Counted from the first letter of the stretch, positions 27,454-38,133 are shown. The stretch: DNA of 64,000 nt from Martinezella calliandrae (GCF_030272695.1 NZ_JARFYN010000006.1:124001-188000); one strand, 5' to 3'. The notes: generated by a model not told the origin, from the sequence alone. A program made the numbers and translations.

Positions 27454-28140
27454 ATGACCGGAGGTTGCGCAACGGAGGATGGTGATCTTCAGGCGCTCTT
27501 GCGGCTGATGACCTGGTTGTCGCCGGCATTCCCCGTCGGTTCCTTCGCTTATTCGGGTGGCCTCGAAAGCGCTGTCCATGACGGCCTGGTGCAGGATGCC
27601 GCAAGCCTCAGGGATTGGATTATCGCGTTGATCCGCCATGGTTCGGTCTGGAACGATGCCGTCTTGCTTGCGCAAGCACATGGCGCGGGCAATGATGCCG
27701 CGCGGCTGGCTGAAGCGGCCGTGCTTGCCGAAGCGCTGGCTGGTTCGAAGGAGCGGCACCAGGAAACTATGCTGCTCGGCGAAGCCTTTCTCTCCGCGGC
27801 CAATGCCTGGCCTCATCCGGTCTTTTCCATTCTGCCCGCCAAGACGGCCTATCCGGTGGCGGTTGGCGCCGTGGCTGGCGCGCATGGCATACCACGCGAA
27901 AAGGCGCTCGCGGCATTCCTCCATGCACTTGCGTCACAGATGCTCTCAGCCGGCATTCGGCTCGGGGTGATCGGACAGAAAGACGGTGTCGCAATCCTGG
28001 CAGCACTGGAGGATGTCATTACCGAGGCAGCAAAGCGCGCCGCGCAATCGAGCCTCAACGATCTCGGCGCGGCGACAGTGCACGCCGAGATAGCAAGCCT
28101 TCGTCATGAGAAGCAGGGCACCCGGCTTTTTCGTTCCTGA
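27454..28140 (+). CDS. ureF: Urease accessory protein UreF
   Basis: The 228-residue all-helical UreF acts with UreD and UreG in nickel insertion. Typical motifs are [20 protein letters not shown] (about 15-34), the segment ending in [11 protein letters not shown], and [14 protein letters not shown]. It is translationally close to ureE and about 100 bases before ureG. Confidence 0.95.
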   Translation: MTGGCATEDGDLQALLRLMTWLSPAFPVGSFAYSGGLESAVHDGLVQDAASLRDWIIALIRHGSVWNDAVLLAQAHGAGNDAARLAEAAVLAEALAGSKERHQETMLLGEAFLSAANAWPHPVFSILPAKTAYPVAVGAVAGAHGIPREKALAAFLHALASQMLSAGIRLGVIGQKDGVAILAALEDVITEAAKRAAQSSLNDLGAATVHAEIASLRHEKQGTRLFRS

Positions 28141-28244
28141 GGGAAGGGCTAACAAATGTTGCGGTCAACGCAGGTCCTGCGTCATTCGCCGCTGTGCGCG
28201 AGGCCTGCGCTTCGCTATTCTATAACTTTATCGGAGTTTCGAGC

Positions 28245-28856
28245 ATGAAATCGAGAAATGGACCCTTGCGCGTCGGAATCGGCGGGCCTGTCGGCTCGGG
28301 TAAGACGGCGCTGACAGAAAAGCTATGCAAGGCAATGCGCGACGACTATTCCGTTGCGGTGGTGACCAACGATATCTACACGACTGAGGATGCCGAGGCA
28401 CTGGTGCGTATGCAGGCCCTAACGTCGGATCGCATCGTCGGCGTCGAAACCGGCGGCTGCCCGCATACTGCCATTCGCGAGGACGCGACCATCAACCTGC
28501 AGGCCATTGCCGGCCTCAACGAGCGGCTTCCTGATCTCGATGTCGTCTTCATCGAATCCGGTGGTGATAATCTGGCGGCAACCTTTTCGCCGGATCTCGC
28601 CGATATCACCATCTATGTGATTTCGGTCTGCCAGGGCGAGGAAATTCCCCGCAAGGGCGGCCCCGGCATTACCAAATCCGATCTTCTCGTCATTAACAAG
28701 AAAGATCTCGCACCCTTCGTCGACGTCGATCTCGATGTCATGGACCGGGACGCGACGCGCATGCGCCATGCTCGCCCCTTCGTGTTCACCGATATGAAAC
28801 GCGGCGATGGTATTGGAACGATCGTCGACTTCCTAAAGGAACAGGGCGGCCTCTAG
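28245..28856 (+). CDS. ureG: Urease accessory GTPase UreG
   Basis: The 203-residue SIMIBI-class GTPase provides energy for urease metallocentre assembly. The P-loop is [18 protein letters not shown] (about 9-26). The nickel-site Cys-Pro-His is in [17 protein letters not shown], and guanine specificity comes from [11 protein letters not shown]. The ATG at 28245 fits the family N-terminus ([14 protein letters not shown]) and follows CGGAG; the frame upstream to 28194 is discarded. Confidence 0.97.
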   Translation: MKSRNGPLRVGIGGPVGSGKTALTEKLCKAMRDDYSVAVVTNDIYTTEDAEALVRMQALTSDRIVGVETGGCPHTAIREDATINLQAIAGLNERLPDLDVVFIESGGDNLAATFSPDLADITIYVISVCQGEEIPRKGGPGITKSDLLVINKKDLAPFVDVDLDVMDRDATRMRHARPFVFTDMKRGDGIGTIVDFLKEQGGL

Positions 28857-28865
28857 GCCGCCCTG
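28842..28865 (+). terminator. Strong hairpin overlapping the ureG stop
   Basis: A 10-bp perfect stem CAGGGCGGCC (28842-28851) / GGCCGCCCTG (28856-28865) with loop TCTA spans the ureG TAG (28854-28856). There is no T-run, so it is either a weak terminator or an RNA 3'-end stabiliser. The converging RND gene ends 31 bases further on. Confidence 0.55.
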
Positions 28866-28895
28866 CTAGTGTCGTTTCTTCCATCCTGGGGCGTT

Positions 28896-31800
28896 CTATT
28901 CGGCGGCGAAGGGCGGCAGTTTCAGGATATTGGTCTTGGTCTTTGCGCCCCGCAGTGGGGCGCCCTTGTTTTCCACCGCCTCGAGGCGTTCTTCCAGCGC
29001 AGTGAGCGACTTGCGGTTTTCGTCGACAGCGGCTGCCAGTGTTTCCTTGCTCAGAACCTCGTCGTCTACGTCCTTCTTGCCTACGAGGCGGCCGAAGATC
29101 CAGGCAAGCAGGCGCGACAGATCGTCCATGATCAGGAAGAAGGACGGCACGACCACCAGGCTGAGGACGGTCGAGACGATGATGCCGCCGATCACGGCGA
29201 TTGCCATCGGCGCACGGAACGAGCCGCCTTCGCCGACGCCGAGTGCGGATGGCAACATGCCGGCAGACATGGCAATCGAGGTCATGATGATCGGCCGCGC
29301 ACGCTTGCGTCCGGCCTCGATCACGGCTTCCAACCGCGGCATGCCATGATGCATCATTTCGATGGCAAAATCGACGAGCAGAATGGCGTTCTTGGTGACG
29401 ATACCCATCAACATCAGGATGCCGATCATGACCGGCATGGACAGGGCATTGCCGGTGATCATGAGCGCCAAGGCCACGCCACCGATCGCCAGGGGCAGCG
29501 AGAGCAGAATGGTGAAGGGCTGGATCACATCCTTGAACAGCAGCACCAGCACGGTCAGCACCAGCATGAGGCCTAGCAGCATCGCGTTGCCGAAGCTCTG
29601 CTGCATTTCCTTCTGAACCTTGGTGTCGCCGCTTTCAGCCAGATGGACGCTGGCCGGGATCTTGGTGCTGTTGACGGTGGCGAGGAAATGGCTTGAAGCC
29701 GTGTCCAGCGCCACGCCCTGCGGCAGGTCGGCCCCGATCGCGACAACGCGGTAACGGTTGTTGCGCTTGATCGAAGACAGGCCTTCCGAATAGTCGATAT
29801 CGGCGACGCTCGACATCGGCACTGTTGCGCCCGTGGCAGTTTTGATGCGCAACGCGCGGATCGCTGCAAGGTCGCGGCGCATGCCGATGGAAGCCTGCAC
29901 TCGGATGGGGATCTGGCGGTCATCGAGCGAAATCTTGGCGAGCGAGGCATCGATATCGCCGATGGTCGCGACGCGCACCGTGTCCGATATCATCTGCGGC
30001 GTAATGCCAAGACGGGCAGCCTCATCCTTGCGCGGATAGATCTGTAGCTCGGGCCGCGGCAGTGCGCCGTCGGCGCTGACATTGGCAAGCGCCGGATCGG
30101 TGCGCAACTTGGCTTCGAGGATGCCGACCGCTTCGTTCAGTTCCTTCTCGTTGCGGGACAGGAAGTTGTAGGTCAGGTCACGGTCGCCGCGGTCGTTGAG
30201 CTTGGTGATGCGAACGTCGGGGATCGAACGCAGCTTGGCGAAGACTTCCTTTTCGATCTCCCATTGCGGCTTGACGCGGCCATGGACGGCAACCTTCGGC
30301 AGATTCGGGCCGATGACCGGCAGCGAACCCAGGACATCGTTGACGAGCTTCTTGATGAGCGACTGGTCGAGCTTGCCGAGCGTCAGCGTTATCGTCGCGC
30401 GGCGCAGTTCCAGATCGCCCTTGGGCGAGGCGCCGCCAAGGACGAAAACATTCTGAACGCCGTCGATATCCTTGACGCGCCTGTAGATTTCGTTGGTCGC
30501 TTGCTCGGTGTCGTCGAGCCGGGCATTCGGCGGCAGCTCGGCAGACAGCACGATGCGCGAGGAATCGTCTGGGGGAATGAAGCTACCGGGCACAAACATG
30601 ATCAGCGCAAAGACGGAGGCGACCGAGAATGCAAAGGCCGCAAGCAATGTCGGATAGCGCGTGTACCATCTCTTGGTCGTCAACCGAACCAGCCAGCTAT
30701 AGCCGCGCATGAACCGGCCGTCATTGTCGTGATGGTCGTCGATGGCATCTTCGGCGCGCATGAAATAGGCGGCCATCATCGGCGTAATCAGACGCGCGAC
30801 CAGCAATGAGAAGAACACCGAAAAGGCGACAGTCAGGCCGAACTGAATGAAATATTGGCCCGGAATGCCCGGCATGAAGGAGACAGGCACGAAGACGGCG
30901 ATGATCGTGAACGTCGTTGCGATGACGGCAAGGCCGATTTCGTCGGCGGCATCGATCGCAGCGCGATAGGGCGTCTTGCCCATCTTGATGTGGCGGGCAA
31001 TGTTCTCGATCTCGACAATGGCGTCGTCGACTAGAATGCCGGTCGCAAGCGTCAGGGCCAGGAAGCTGACAAGGTTCAGCGAGAACCCGATCTGATTCAT
31101 GATCCAGAAGGTCGGGATCGCCGACAGGGGTAGGGCGACGGCTGAAATTAGCGTCGCACGCCAATTCTTGAGGAACAAGAAGACGACTATCACCGCCAGC
31201 AACGCGCCTTCCAGCAGCGTATGCATCGCCGCTTCGTAATTGCCGTAGGTGTAGTAGACCGAATCGTCGATCAGCTCGATCGTGACATTCGGGTTTTCCG
31301 CGCGCACCTTGTCCAGGGTAGCGGCCACGGTGTTGGCGACAGTGACTTCGCTGGCGCCCTTGGCGCGGAACACGCCGAAGGTTACGACGGGTGTGCTGTT
31401 GAAGCGCGAGAAGGACTTCGGCTCCTGATAGGTGTCCTTGATGATACCGAGATCGGAGAGCTTGACGAAGCGGCCATTGGTCAGTGCGATCGTGGTGTCG
31501 GCGAGTTGGGCGACGTCGCGGGCATCGCCAAGGACGCGGATCGCCTGTTCGCTGCCGGCCACTTGGCCGCGTCCGGAACCGAGATCGATGTTGGTACCGC
31601 GCAACTGCTGGCTGACCGAAAGCGCTGTAATGCCGTGGGCGTTCAGCTTGTTGGGATCGAGCTCGATGCGTACTTCACGGTCGGCGCCGCCGTAGCGGTC
31701 GACCCGGCCGATGCCGGCCTGACCCTGCAGCGCGCGCTTGACGGTGTCATCAACGAACCAGGACAGTTCCTCGAGCGACATGTTCGGCGAGGAAACGGCA

Positions 31801-32222
31801 AAGCTCTGGATCGCCTGGCCTTCGACGTCCACCTTGGAGACGATCGGCTCGTCGATAGTCGACGGCAGATTGCCGCGGATGCGGTCGATCGCGTCCTTGG
31901 TATCCTGGACGGCCTGCTGCGTCGGCACTTCCAGGCGGAAGATGACGACGGTCTGCGACTGGCCGTCGGTCACGGTCGATTGAATCTCGTCGATGCCGTT
32001 GATACTGGCGACGGCGTCTTCGACTTCCTTCGTCACCTGCATTTCGAGTTCGGCGGGCGAGGCGCCGCTCTGCGTCACAGTCACGTTGACGACGGGCACA
32101 TCGATATTCGGAAAACGGGTGATCGGCAGATTGAAAAAGGCGTGAGCGCCCACCACCATCAGCAGGAAAAATGCCAGAAGCGATGCGATCGGATTTCGGA
32201 TGGACCAGGCGGAAAAGTTCAT
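28896..32222 (-). CDS. RND-family multidrug efflux transporter (AcrB-like)
   Basis: The 1108-residue inner-membrane pump has the RND layout: [20 protein letters not shown] as TM1, large periplasmic loops, and twelve TM helices with the proton-relay segment [20 protein letters not shown] (two Asp) in TM4. It is about 60 residues longer than AcrB: the C-terminus (from about 1040) continues as a charged predicted coiled coil ([20 protein letters not shown]). It follows the adaptor gene by 14 bases. Substrates cannot be predicted and no outer-membrane channel gene is adjacent. Confidence 0.92.
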   Translation of the reverse strand: MNFSAWSIRNPIASLLAFFLLMVVGAHAFFNLPITRFPNIDVPVVNVTVTQSGASPAELEMQVTKEVEDAVASINGIDEIQSTVTDGQSQTVVIFRLEVPTQQAVQDTKDAIDRIRGNLPSTIDEPIVSKVDVEGQAIQSFAVSSPNMSLEELSWFVDDTVKRALQGQAGIGRVDRYGGADREVRIELDPNKLNAHGITALSVSQQLRGTNIDLGSGRGQVAGSEQAIRVLGDARDVAQLADTTIALTNGRFVKLSDLGIIKDTYQEPKSFSRFNSTPVVTFGVFRAKGASEVTVANTVAATLDKVRAENPNVTIELIDDSVYYTYGNYEAAMHTLLEGALLAVIVVFLFLKNWRATLISAVALPLSAIPTFWIMNQIGFSLNLVSFLALTLATGILVDDAIVEIENIARHIKMGKTPYRAAIDAADEIGLAVIATTFTIIAVFVPVSFMPGIPGQYFIQFGLTVAFSVFFSLLVARLITPMMAAYFMRAEDAIDDHHDNDGRFMRGYSWLVRLTTKRWYTRYPTLLAAFAFSVASVFALIMFVPGSFIPPDDSSRIVLSAELPPNARLDDTEQATNEIYRRVKDIDGVQNVFVLGGASPKGDLELRRATITLTLGKLDQSLIKKLVNDVLGSLPVIGPNLPKVAVHGRVKPQWEIEKEVFAKLRSIPDVRITKLNDRGDRDLTYNFLSRNEKELNEAVGILEAKLRTDPALANVSADGALPRPELQIYPRKDEAARLGITPQMISDTVRVATIGDIDASLAKISLDDRQIPIRVQASIGMRRDLAAIRALRIKTATGATVPMSSVADIDYSEGLSSIKRNNRYRVVAIGADLPQGVALDTASSHFLATVNSTKIPASVHLAESGDTKVQKEMQQSFGNAMLLGLMLVLTVLVLLFKDVIQPFTILLSLPLAIGGVALALMITGNALSMPVMIGILMLMGIVTKNAILLVDFAIEMMHHGMPRLEAVIEAGRKRARPIIMTSIAMSAGMLPSALGVGEGGSFRAPMAIAVIGGIIVSTVLSLVVVPSFFLIMDDLSRLLAWIFGRLVGKKDVDDEVLSKETLAAAVDENRKSLTALEERLEAVENKGAPLRGAKTKTNILKLPPFAAE

Positions 32223-32236
32223 CTTGCCGTTCTCGC

Positions 32237-33430
32237 TCAGTTGGATGCTTGCGGAGGTTCTTTGACCGGTGTGATGCGATCCCCGTCGCGGACATAAGCA
32301 CCGGCTTTGGCAACGACTTCATCACCAGCCTTCAGGCCGTTGACGATTTCGACATAGGCGCCGTCCTGAACGCCGGTTTGGACATTGACGAACTTGACGA
32401 CCCCATTTTCTACCTTACGGGCGGAAGAGCCATTTTCATCGCTGATGACGGCCGTCAGCGGTAGGGTGACACCCTGTGTTTCGCGGACGATGATCTCGGC
32501 GCTGCCATACATACCGGCGCGCGCCTTTTCGTCGTCATCGATGGAGATGTGGACCGCACCGAGGCGGGTGACCGCATCGACGATAGGCGCAACCAGGCGG
32601 ACGGACCCGGCAAGCTTTTGCCGGCCGCCGGAAAGCGAGATCAACGCCTTTTGGCCGACGGTAATCTTGGTGATATCGCTCTCGGAGACATCGGCCACCA
32701 GCTCCAAATCGCTGTCGCGAATGATGGTGAACAGCGGATCTCCGCTGCCGTTGGCGATGGCGCCGACGCGGGCATTGCGCGAGGCGACGGTGCCTGCGAC
32801 AGGTGTCCTGACGCCGGTGCGCGCGAGCTTCAGGTTGGTATCGGCGATCTGGCTCTCGATGACCTTGAGATCGGCTTCTGCAACTGCGATTGCCTGTTCG
32901 GCCGAGGCCACGCGAGCCTTGTTGGCGGCAGCCGACGCATTCGCCTGCTCGACCGATGACGTCGACACGGTGCCCTTAGCACCCATGGCAACGGCGCGGA
33001 CGCGCTGCAATTCGGCCTCCTCCGCGTTGGCTCGGGCTTCAAGAAGCTGCGCGCGCAATTGGGCAAGTGTCGCTTCACCCTTGGCCTTCGTTGCCTCCAT
33101 CTGACTCTTCTGCAAAACCAGCGCATCATCGTTGAGCGTAGCAAGCGTGCTGTTGGCCTCGACCTTGTCGCCGACATCGGCATTCAGCGAGCGGATCGAC
33201 AGGCCGTCCACCTGCGGCTGAATGTAAACCTCTTCCACGGCTTTCACCGTGCCGGTGGCGACAACCTTGTCGGTCAGCTTGCGAGGCACAGCCTGCGTCA
33301 CGACGATCGCGGGCAGATTCTGCTTCGGTGCGGTGACAGTGGTGGGCTCTTCGGCAAAGGCTGCCGGTGCCGTCAGGAGAACCAGCAACATCGCGGTCGT
33401 GCTTAGAAATCTATGCGGCGTAAAGGCCAT
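32237..33430 (-). CDS. RND efflux periplasmic adaptor (membrane fusion protein)
   Basis: The 397-residue adaptor has a signal peptide (STTAMLLVLLTAPAAFA), a split lipoyl domain (IQPQVDGLSIRSLNADVGDK and later RTGVRTPVAGTVASRNARVG), an alpha-hairpin of about 80 residues (KSQMEATKAKGEATLAQLRA onwards) and beta-barrel and membrane-proximal domains. It bridges the RND pump and an outer-membrane channel such as a TolC homologue encoded elsewhere. It is the first gene of the two-gene unit. Confidence 0.92.
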   Translation of the reverse strand: MAFTPHRFLSTTAMLLVLLTAPAAFAEEPTTVTAPKQNLPAIVVTQAVPRKLTDKVVATGTVKAVEEVYIQPQVDGLSIRSLNADVGDKVEANSTLATLNDDALVLQKSQMEATKAKGEATLAQLRAQLLEARANAEEAELQRVRAVAMGAKGTVSTSSVEQANASAAANKARVASAEQAIAVAEADLKVIESQIADTNLKLARTGVRTPVAGTVASRNARVGAIANGSGDPLFTIIRDSDLELVADVSESDITKITVGQKALISLSGGRQKLAGSVRLVAPIVDAVTRLGAVHISIDDDEKARAGMYGSAEIIVRETQGVTLPLTAVISDENGSSARKVENGVVKFVNVQTGVQDGAYVEIVNGLKAGDEVVAKAGAYVRDGDRITPVKEPPQASN

Positions 33431-33772
33431 GCGTCCAATTCCAGTTCAGTAATTCGTGCAACGGGATCTCGCTGTTTTCCGTCGCGAGTACGGGGGATCG
33501 ATGCGTGCGGGCCGGCTCTTTCCGGCGGATCAATATCCGTCTGTCATGCCTGCAAATCCCTCATCCTCAATTTGTCCCATTAGGTGGGAGCGATTTCCAA
33601 ATTCTGCAAGATCACGAGAAAATGATTTCTGTCGTTGCGCAATTTTAATGTGCATTGCACCACCAATCAATCGCGCGCCCGTGATGACGGCATTCAGATG
33701 CTTGATCGACGCATGGCTTTTCAGGCAAACGCGGTAACAAAGCCAGCCTTTTGTCGCCGCTGTTACAAAATG
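33431..33772. promoter_or_regulatory. Intergenic region upstream of the RND operon
   Basis: About 340 bases with no convincing gene hold the RND operon promoter. The only symmetric element noted is GTGCATTGCAC at 33650-33660 (5-bp arms around a single T). No efflux regulator gene is adjacent. Confidence 0.35.
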
Positions 33773-33805
33773 AAAAAAACGCGCGAGGGTGAGCCTCGCG
33801 CGTTT
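33773..33805 (-). terminator. Terminator of the NMT1-type ABC importer operon
   Basis: A 12-bp perfect inverted repeat AAACGCGCGAGG (33777-33788) / CCTCGCGCGTTT (33794-33805) with loop GTGAG is followed on the minus strand by a T-run. It lies 22 bases past the binding-protein stop. Confidence 0.9.
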
Positions 33806-33826
33806 CGACCGCTTTTGGCGTCGGAC

Positions 33827-34795
33827 CTATTTCAGTGCGGCGTCGGTGATCTCATGCGTATAAGCGCCGGTCGGTTTTTTGTTGATGATCTTCTGGTCGA
33901 GAAGGGCCTCCACCGTGCGATCGTAAAGTTTCTCGTCGAGCTTGCCGGTGCCAATCAGCTTGGCGACTTCACCCATCATGCGCTTCTGGTGGTTTTCGTC
34001 CTGGCCGCCATTGTCCATGACGATTCCAGCGGCTTCGTCCGGATGTTCGACGGCATATTTCCAGCCCTTCATCGACGCGCGGACGAACTTGACCATGTTT
34101 TCCTTGAACTTCGGGTCCTTCAGCTTCGTCTCGTTGACATAGAGGCCGTCCTCCAGAAGGTCGTTGCCGAGTTTGGTATAGTTGAAGACGATCAGGTCTT
34201 CCGGCTTGAAGCCGGCATCGACCGCCTGCCAATATTCGTTATAGGTCATGACCGAAATGCAGTCGGCCTGTTTCTGAACGAGCGGCTGAACGTCGAAGCT
34301 CTGCTTCAGGACGGTGACGCCGTCTTTGCCGCCATCGGTTTTCAGGCCGATCTTATGCATCCAGGCGAAGAAGGGATATTCGTTGCCAAAGAACCAGACG
34401 CCGAGTGTATGGCCCTTGAAGTCGGCTTCGGTCTTCACTGGGCCGTCCTTCGGGCAGATCAGCTCCAGGCCGGACTTGTCGTAGGGCTGGGCAATGTTGA
34501 TGAGCGGAACGCCCTTTTCGCGCGCAACCAGGGCGCCGCCCATCCAGTCCACGATGACATCGGCGCCGCCGCCGGCGATCACCTGTTCCGGCGCGATGTC
34601 TGGACCGCCCGGCTTGATGTCGACGTCGAGGCCTTCCTCCTTATAGAAGCCCTTGTCCTTGGCGACGAAGTAACCGCCGAACTGACCTTGTGCCACCCAT
34701 TTCAATTGCAGCGTCACCTTGTCTGCAGCCACGGCTGCCTGTGCTGCGGCCAGCGCCATTGCGCTTGCCATCAATGCGACCACCAGTTTTTTCAT
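33827..34795 (-). CDS. ABC transporter substrate-binding protein, NMT1/THI5 family
   Basis: The 322-residue protein has a signal peptide (MKKLVVALMASAMALAAAQA, cleavage after VAA) and an NMT1 fold: VTLQLKWVAQGQFGGYFVAK (about 27-46), KGFYKEEGLDVDIKPGGPD and GKHTLGVWFFGNEYPFF-like central strands. NMT1 proteins bind pyrimidine-like or thiamine-precursor ligands. Lying beside dihydropyrimidinase and dihydropyrimidine dehydrogenase genes, it probably delivers a pyrimidine or reduced pyrimidine (inference). A RBS AGGATAAAAAAC precedes the ATG. It is the last gene of the importer operon. Confidence 0.88.
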   Translation of the reverse strand: MKKLVVALMASAMALAAAQAAVAADKVTLQLKWVAQGQFGGYFVAKDKGFYKEEGLDVDIKPGGPDIAPEQVIAGGGADVIVDWMGGALVAREKGVPLINIAQPYDKSGLELICPKDGPVKTEADFKGHTLGVWFFGNEYPFFAWMHKIGLKTDGGKDGVTVLKQSFDVQPLVQKQADCISVMTYNEYWQAVDAGFKPEDLIVFNYTKLGNDLLEDGLYVNETKLKDPKFKENMVKFVRASMKGWKYAVEHPDEAAGIVMDNGGQDENHQKRMMGEVAKLIGTGKLDEKLYDRTVEALLDQKIINKKPTGAYTHEITDAALK

Positions 34796-34852
34796 GTTTT
34801 TTATCCTTTTCCCTCTGAAGTTATGCCTTGATCCTTTGGCCGGGATCTTAGG

Positions 34853-35986
34853 CTACGTCTGCCCACCACGGATAGACGGATGCCAGAACGTCGTCATTCT
34901 CTCCAGAATGGCGACGATACCGTAGAAGACGGACCCCGCAACTGCTGCGACTGCGATTTCCGCCCAGACCATATCGACATTCATCCGGCCGATTTCGGTC
35001 GAGATGCGAAAGCCCATGCCCGACATGGGTGTGCCAAAGAATTCAGCCACGATGGCACCGATCAGGGCCAAGGTCGAGTTGATCTTTAGCGCATTGAAAA
35101 TGAAGGGAGCGGCGGCCGGCAGGCGAAGCTTGAGCAGTGTCTGCGAATAGCTCGACGCGTAGGTGCGCATCAGGTCGCGCTCCATGTTGCCGGCAGCGGC
35201 AAGGCCAGCGACCGTGTTCACCAGCATCGGGAAGAAGGTCATGATGACGACGACGGCGGCCTTCGATTGCCAGTCGAAGCCAAACCACATGACCATGATC
35301 GGGGCGACGCCGATGATCGGCAAGGCGGAGACCAGATTGCCGATCGGTAGCAGGCCGTGACGGAGAAAGGTGACGCGATCGGCAAGAATGGCGACCATGA
35401 AGCCGCTCGCGCAGCCGATAATGTAGCCGATCAACACCGATCTGAAGATCGTCTGCTGCACGTCGGTCCAGAGGATCGAGACAGAGCCGGCGATCCGCGC
35501 CCCGATAGCGCCAGGTGGCGGCAGCAGGATAAAAGGTATGCCGGCGCCACGGGTGGCGGCTTCCCAGATGATCAATATCCAGGCGCCGAAGATCGCCGGG
35601 ATCAAGAGCCGTAGGCCATAATTGCCGGCGGGCGAGCGCGGCCGGATCGTGCACAGCACGGTGACGCAACGCCAGGCGAGCAGCCAGGCAGCGGCGATCA
35701 ACAGGAAGAAAGAGAGGCGCGCCTTGCCTTCGTTGCCGGTGATCCCGGAGAGCAGCAACCATGCGGCCCCATGTGCGCAGACGAAGAGGACAGTGGCCGA
35801 CACCGCCGGCGGCAGATTGCCGAACGAAATCACGGCGGCAGCGGCAACCAGCAACAGGATGAAGATCGTGGTGCCACTGGTAAATGGAGTAACCGCATCG
35901 CCCGCAAGCAGCGGCAGCATGGTGATCGAGGCGAGGCAGAAGAGGAGGGCAAGGAGGCCCTGCCAGGAAAGGTGAATGCTATTCAT
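34853..35986 (-). CDS. ABC transporter permease (pyrimidine-type importer, second permease)
   Basis: The 377-residue permease begins with about four extra hydrophobic segments (residues 8-135) not found in typical SsuC/ThiX permeases. The usual BPD_transp_1 domain follows (about 165-370), with the EAA loop in MRTYASSYSQTLLKLRLPAAAPFIF. The start at 35986 overlaps the upstream permease stop by 4 bases (ATGA). The N-terminal extension is a noteworthy difference from its partner. Confidence 0.87.
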   Translation of the reverse strand: MNSIHLSWQGLLALLFCLASITMLPLLAGDAVTPFTSGTTIFILLLVAAAAVISFGNLPPAVSATVLFVCAHGAAWLLLSGITGNEGKARLSFFLLIAAAWLLAWRCVTVLCTIRPRSPAGNYGLRLLIPAIFGAWILIIWEAATRGAGIPFILLPPPGAIGARIAGSVSILWTDVQQTIFRSVLIGYIIGCASGFMVAILADRVTFLRHGLLPIGNLVSALPIIGVAPIMVMWFGFDWQSKAAVVVIMTFFPMLVNTVAGLAAAGNMERDLMRTYASSYSQTLLKLRLPAAAPFIFNALKINSTLALIGAIVAEFFGTPMSGMGFRISTEIGRMNVDMVWAEIAVAAVAGSVFYGIVAILERMTTFWHPSIRGGQT

Positions 35987-36870
35987 GCTGTTCGGCCTCC
36001 CATCGAGCGATCGACGATCCGAGCCACGATGCTGACAATGGCGACAAGGGCTGCCGCCAGTATCGAGCCCGCGACGAGCGCTGCCCAAATGTCGATCGTC
36101 TGGCTGTAATAGGAGCCTGCCAGCAGTTTTGCGCCGATGCCGGCGACCGCACCGGTTGGCAATTCGGCGACGATGGCGCCGACAAGGCTTGCGGCAATCG
36201 CAACCTTCATCGACGTGAAAAGGAAGGGGATCGAAGCGGGCACACGCAGCTTCCAGAAGGTCTGCGTGGCGCTGGCATTATAGGTGCGCATCAAGTCGAG
36301 ATGCATCACCTCCGGTGAGCGCAAGCCCTTCACCATGCCGACAGCGACGGGAAAGAAGGAAAGATAGGTCGAGATCAACGCCTTGGGGATCAGGCCGGTA
36401 ATGTTGACCGCGGCGAGGACGACGATGACCATCGGCGCGATGGCCAGGATCGGCACGGTCTGCGAGGCGATGATCCAGGGCATCAGGCTCCTGTCGAGCG
36501 CGACGAGATGCACAATGCCGACGGCGATCAAGATACCGAGCACGGTGCCGAAGGCGAAGCCGACCGCTGTGGAGGACAGCGTGACCCAGGCATTATAAAC
36601 GAGACTGCGATTGCTCGTCGGCGGTCTCAGAAAGGTGTTTTCGAAGACGTTCTGCGCCACTTGATGCGGCGCCGGCAGGATCGGCTTCGGCTGCGCAAGC
36701 GTCCTGCCGATGAATTCCAGTGCGCCGGAGGTGACGTTGGCGCGCCGGTCGAGATCGCGCTGGAAGGGCGTGTTCAGAATGATAGCGAAGGCATACCACA
36801 ATAAAAGAATTGCCAGCACGATGGTCGTCACCGGCACGAATTTGTGCTTGAAGAATTGCTCCTTCTCCAT
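35983..36870 (-). CDS. ABC transporter permease (pyrimidine-type importer, first permease)
   Basis: The 295-residue permease has one N-terminal helix (about 10-32), a periplasmic stretch and a BPD_transp_1 domain with the EAA loop LMRTYNASATQTFWKLRVPASIPF. The two permeases probably form a heterodimer. The start at 36870 was chosen because it gives a family-like N-terminus, lies after the SMR-like gene and has an upstream GGGGCGTGACC stretch; the longer frame from 37083 overlaps another gene. Confidence 0.88.
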   Translation of the reverse strand: MEKEQFFKHKFVPVTTIVLAILLLWYAFAIILNTPFQRDLDRRANVTSGALEFIGRTLAQPKPILPAPHQVAQNVFENTFLRPPTSNRSLVYNAWVTLSSTAVGFAFGTVLGILIAVGIVHLVALDRSLMPWIIASQTVPILAIAPMVIVVLAAVNITGLIPKALISTYLSFFPVAVGMVKGLRSPEVMHLDLMRTYNASATQTFWKLRVPASIPFLFTSMKVAIAASLVGAIVAELPTGAVAGIGAKLLAGSYYSQTIDIWAALVAGSILAAALVAIVSIVARIVDRSMGGRTA

Positions 36871-36872
36871 GG

Positions 36873-37208
36873 TCACGCCCCTCTTTGCGCTGGAAAAAGC
36901 ATCAGTGCCATCGCGACAATGCCGAGCCCGACGCCGGCGAGCTGCTGCAGGCTGAGCCGCTCGCCGAACACGATGAAGGCAACGATGTTGACGACCACCA
37001 GCTGGGCGATGGCGGAGGCGGAGATCGCCAACCCCAACCCGCCCTCGCGCATGAGACGGACCATCATCAAATTGCCGACGCAATAGAGGCAGAGCGCCAA
37101 GATGAGGATCAATATGTTGTTGTTGGCGATGTAGGCTCGCGAGGCGGTGGCGCCACTGATGAAGATCGCCATCGCACCGGTAAGCCAGAGGAGGAATTGC
37201 GGGTTCAT
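36873..37208 (-). CDS. Small four-helix membrane protein, SMR/EamA-like
   Basis: The 111-residue protein has four predicted membrane helices (about 5-24, 31-50, 58-80, 86-106). The last two (GGLGLAISASAIAQLVVVNIVAFIVFGERLS and GVGLGIVAMALML, quoted here in parts) resemble small-multidrug-resistance and half-EamA transporters, including a mid-membrane FGE. It is packed between the ATPase and permease genes with 2- and 9-base gaps, so it is cotranscribed. It could be an exporter of a pathway product or an accessory subunit. Confidence 0.75.
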   Translation of the reverse strand: MNPQFLLWLTGAMAIFISGATASRAYIANNNILILILALCLYCVGNLMMVRLMREGGLGLAISASAIAQLVVVNIVAFIVFGERLSLQQLAGVGLGIVAMALMLFPAQRGA

Positions 37209-37217
37209 CGTGCGATC

Positions 37218-38009
37218 CTATTCCTCATAGCTGTGTCCCGCCCTCAGTCCCTCGCGGACACGATGGGCGATCTCCAGGAATTCGGGGGTTTCGCGAATGC
37301 CTAGCGGGCGTTCGAGCGGAAGGGTGGATTCGATGACGTCCGTGACGCGGCCCGGGCGCGGCGACATGACGACGATCTTGGTGGAGAGATAAACCGCCTC
37401 CGGGATCGAATGTGTCACGAAACAGATGGTCTTGTTCGTTCGCTTCCAGAGTTTCAGCAGCTCTTCGTTGAGGTGATCGCGGACAATCTCGTCGAGTGCA
37501 CCGAAGGGCTCGTCCATCAGCAGCAGGTCGGCGTCGAAGGCGAGTGCGCGTGCGATCGAGGCGCGCTGCTGCATGCCGCCGGAGAGCTGCCAGGGGTATT
37601 TGTGCGCAAAGCCGGTAAGGTTGACCAGATCCAGCGTATCAGCGATGCGCTTGGCCTGTTCGTTCTTGGGGTAGCCCATGATCTCCAGTGGTAGCGCGAT
37701 ATTCTTTTCGATCGTACGCCAGGGGTAAAGGGCAGGCGCTTGAAAGACATAGCCATAGGCGCGGGTGGCGCGCGCCTCTTCCGGCGTGATGCCATTGACG
37801 GTAACGTCGCCGGAGGTCTTGTGCTCGAGATCGGCGATGACGCGCAGAAACGTGGTCTTGCCGCAGCCCGACGGGCCGATGAAGGAGACGAAATCGCCCT
37901 TCCGCACGTCGAGATCGACATTGCTCAGCGCATGCACCGGCCCGTCATTTGTCTCGTAGGTGAGGCAGAGGTTCCGCGCGGAGACGACGGAGGGAGCGGA
38001 TGACGTCAT
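37218..38009 (-). CDS. ABC transporter ATPase (nitrate/sulfonate/pyrimidine type)
   Basis: The 263-residue ATPase has Walker A GPSGCGKTT (about 43-51), signature LSGGMQQRASIARAL, Walker B LLLMDEPFGALDE and switch VTHSIPEAVYL, all typical of SsuB/TauB/ThiZ ATPases that pair with NMT1 binding proteins. It is the first gene of the minus-strand importer operon. The ATG at 38009 with TAGGTGTTA upstream is used; a GTG two codons earlier is possible. Confidence 0.9.
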   Translation of the reverse strand: MTSSAPSVVSARNLCLTYETNDGPVHALSNVDLDVRKGDFVSFIGPSGCGKTTFLRVIADLEHKTSGDVTVNGITPEEARATRAYGYVFQAPALYPWRTIEKNIALPLEIMGYPKNEQAKRIADTLDLVNLTGFAHKYPWQLSGGMQQRASIARALAFDADLLLMDEPFGALDEIVRDHLNEELLKLWKRTNKTICFVTHSIPEAVYLSTKIVVMSPRPGRVTDVIESTLPLERPLGIRETPEFLEIAHRVREGLRAGHSYEE

Positions 38010-38133
38010 TAACACCTACCAGTCATGTTTTCGCCGCGCAGGCGCGGCGGATTGCGTGTTATTCTACATGGCACCGCGTTGGTTTTTGTACCTGAGGATA
38101 CCGCAGAACTATCGAATTTTTGGGAGGAATGGC

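Noticed and set aside
33456..33737. 93-codon frame upstream of the RND operon
   Set aside because: No recognisable features, no good ribosome-binding site, lies in the promoter region.
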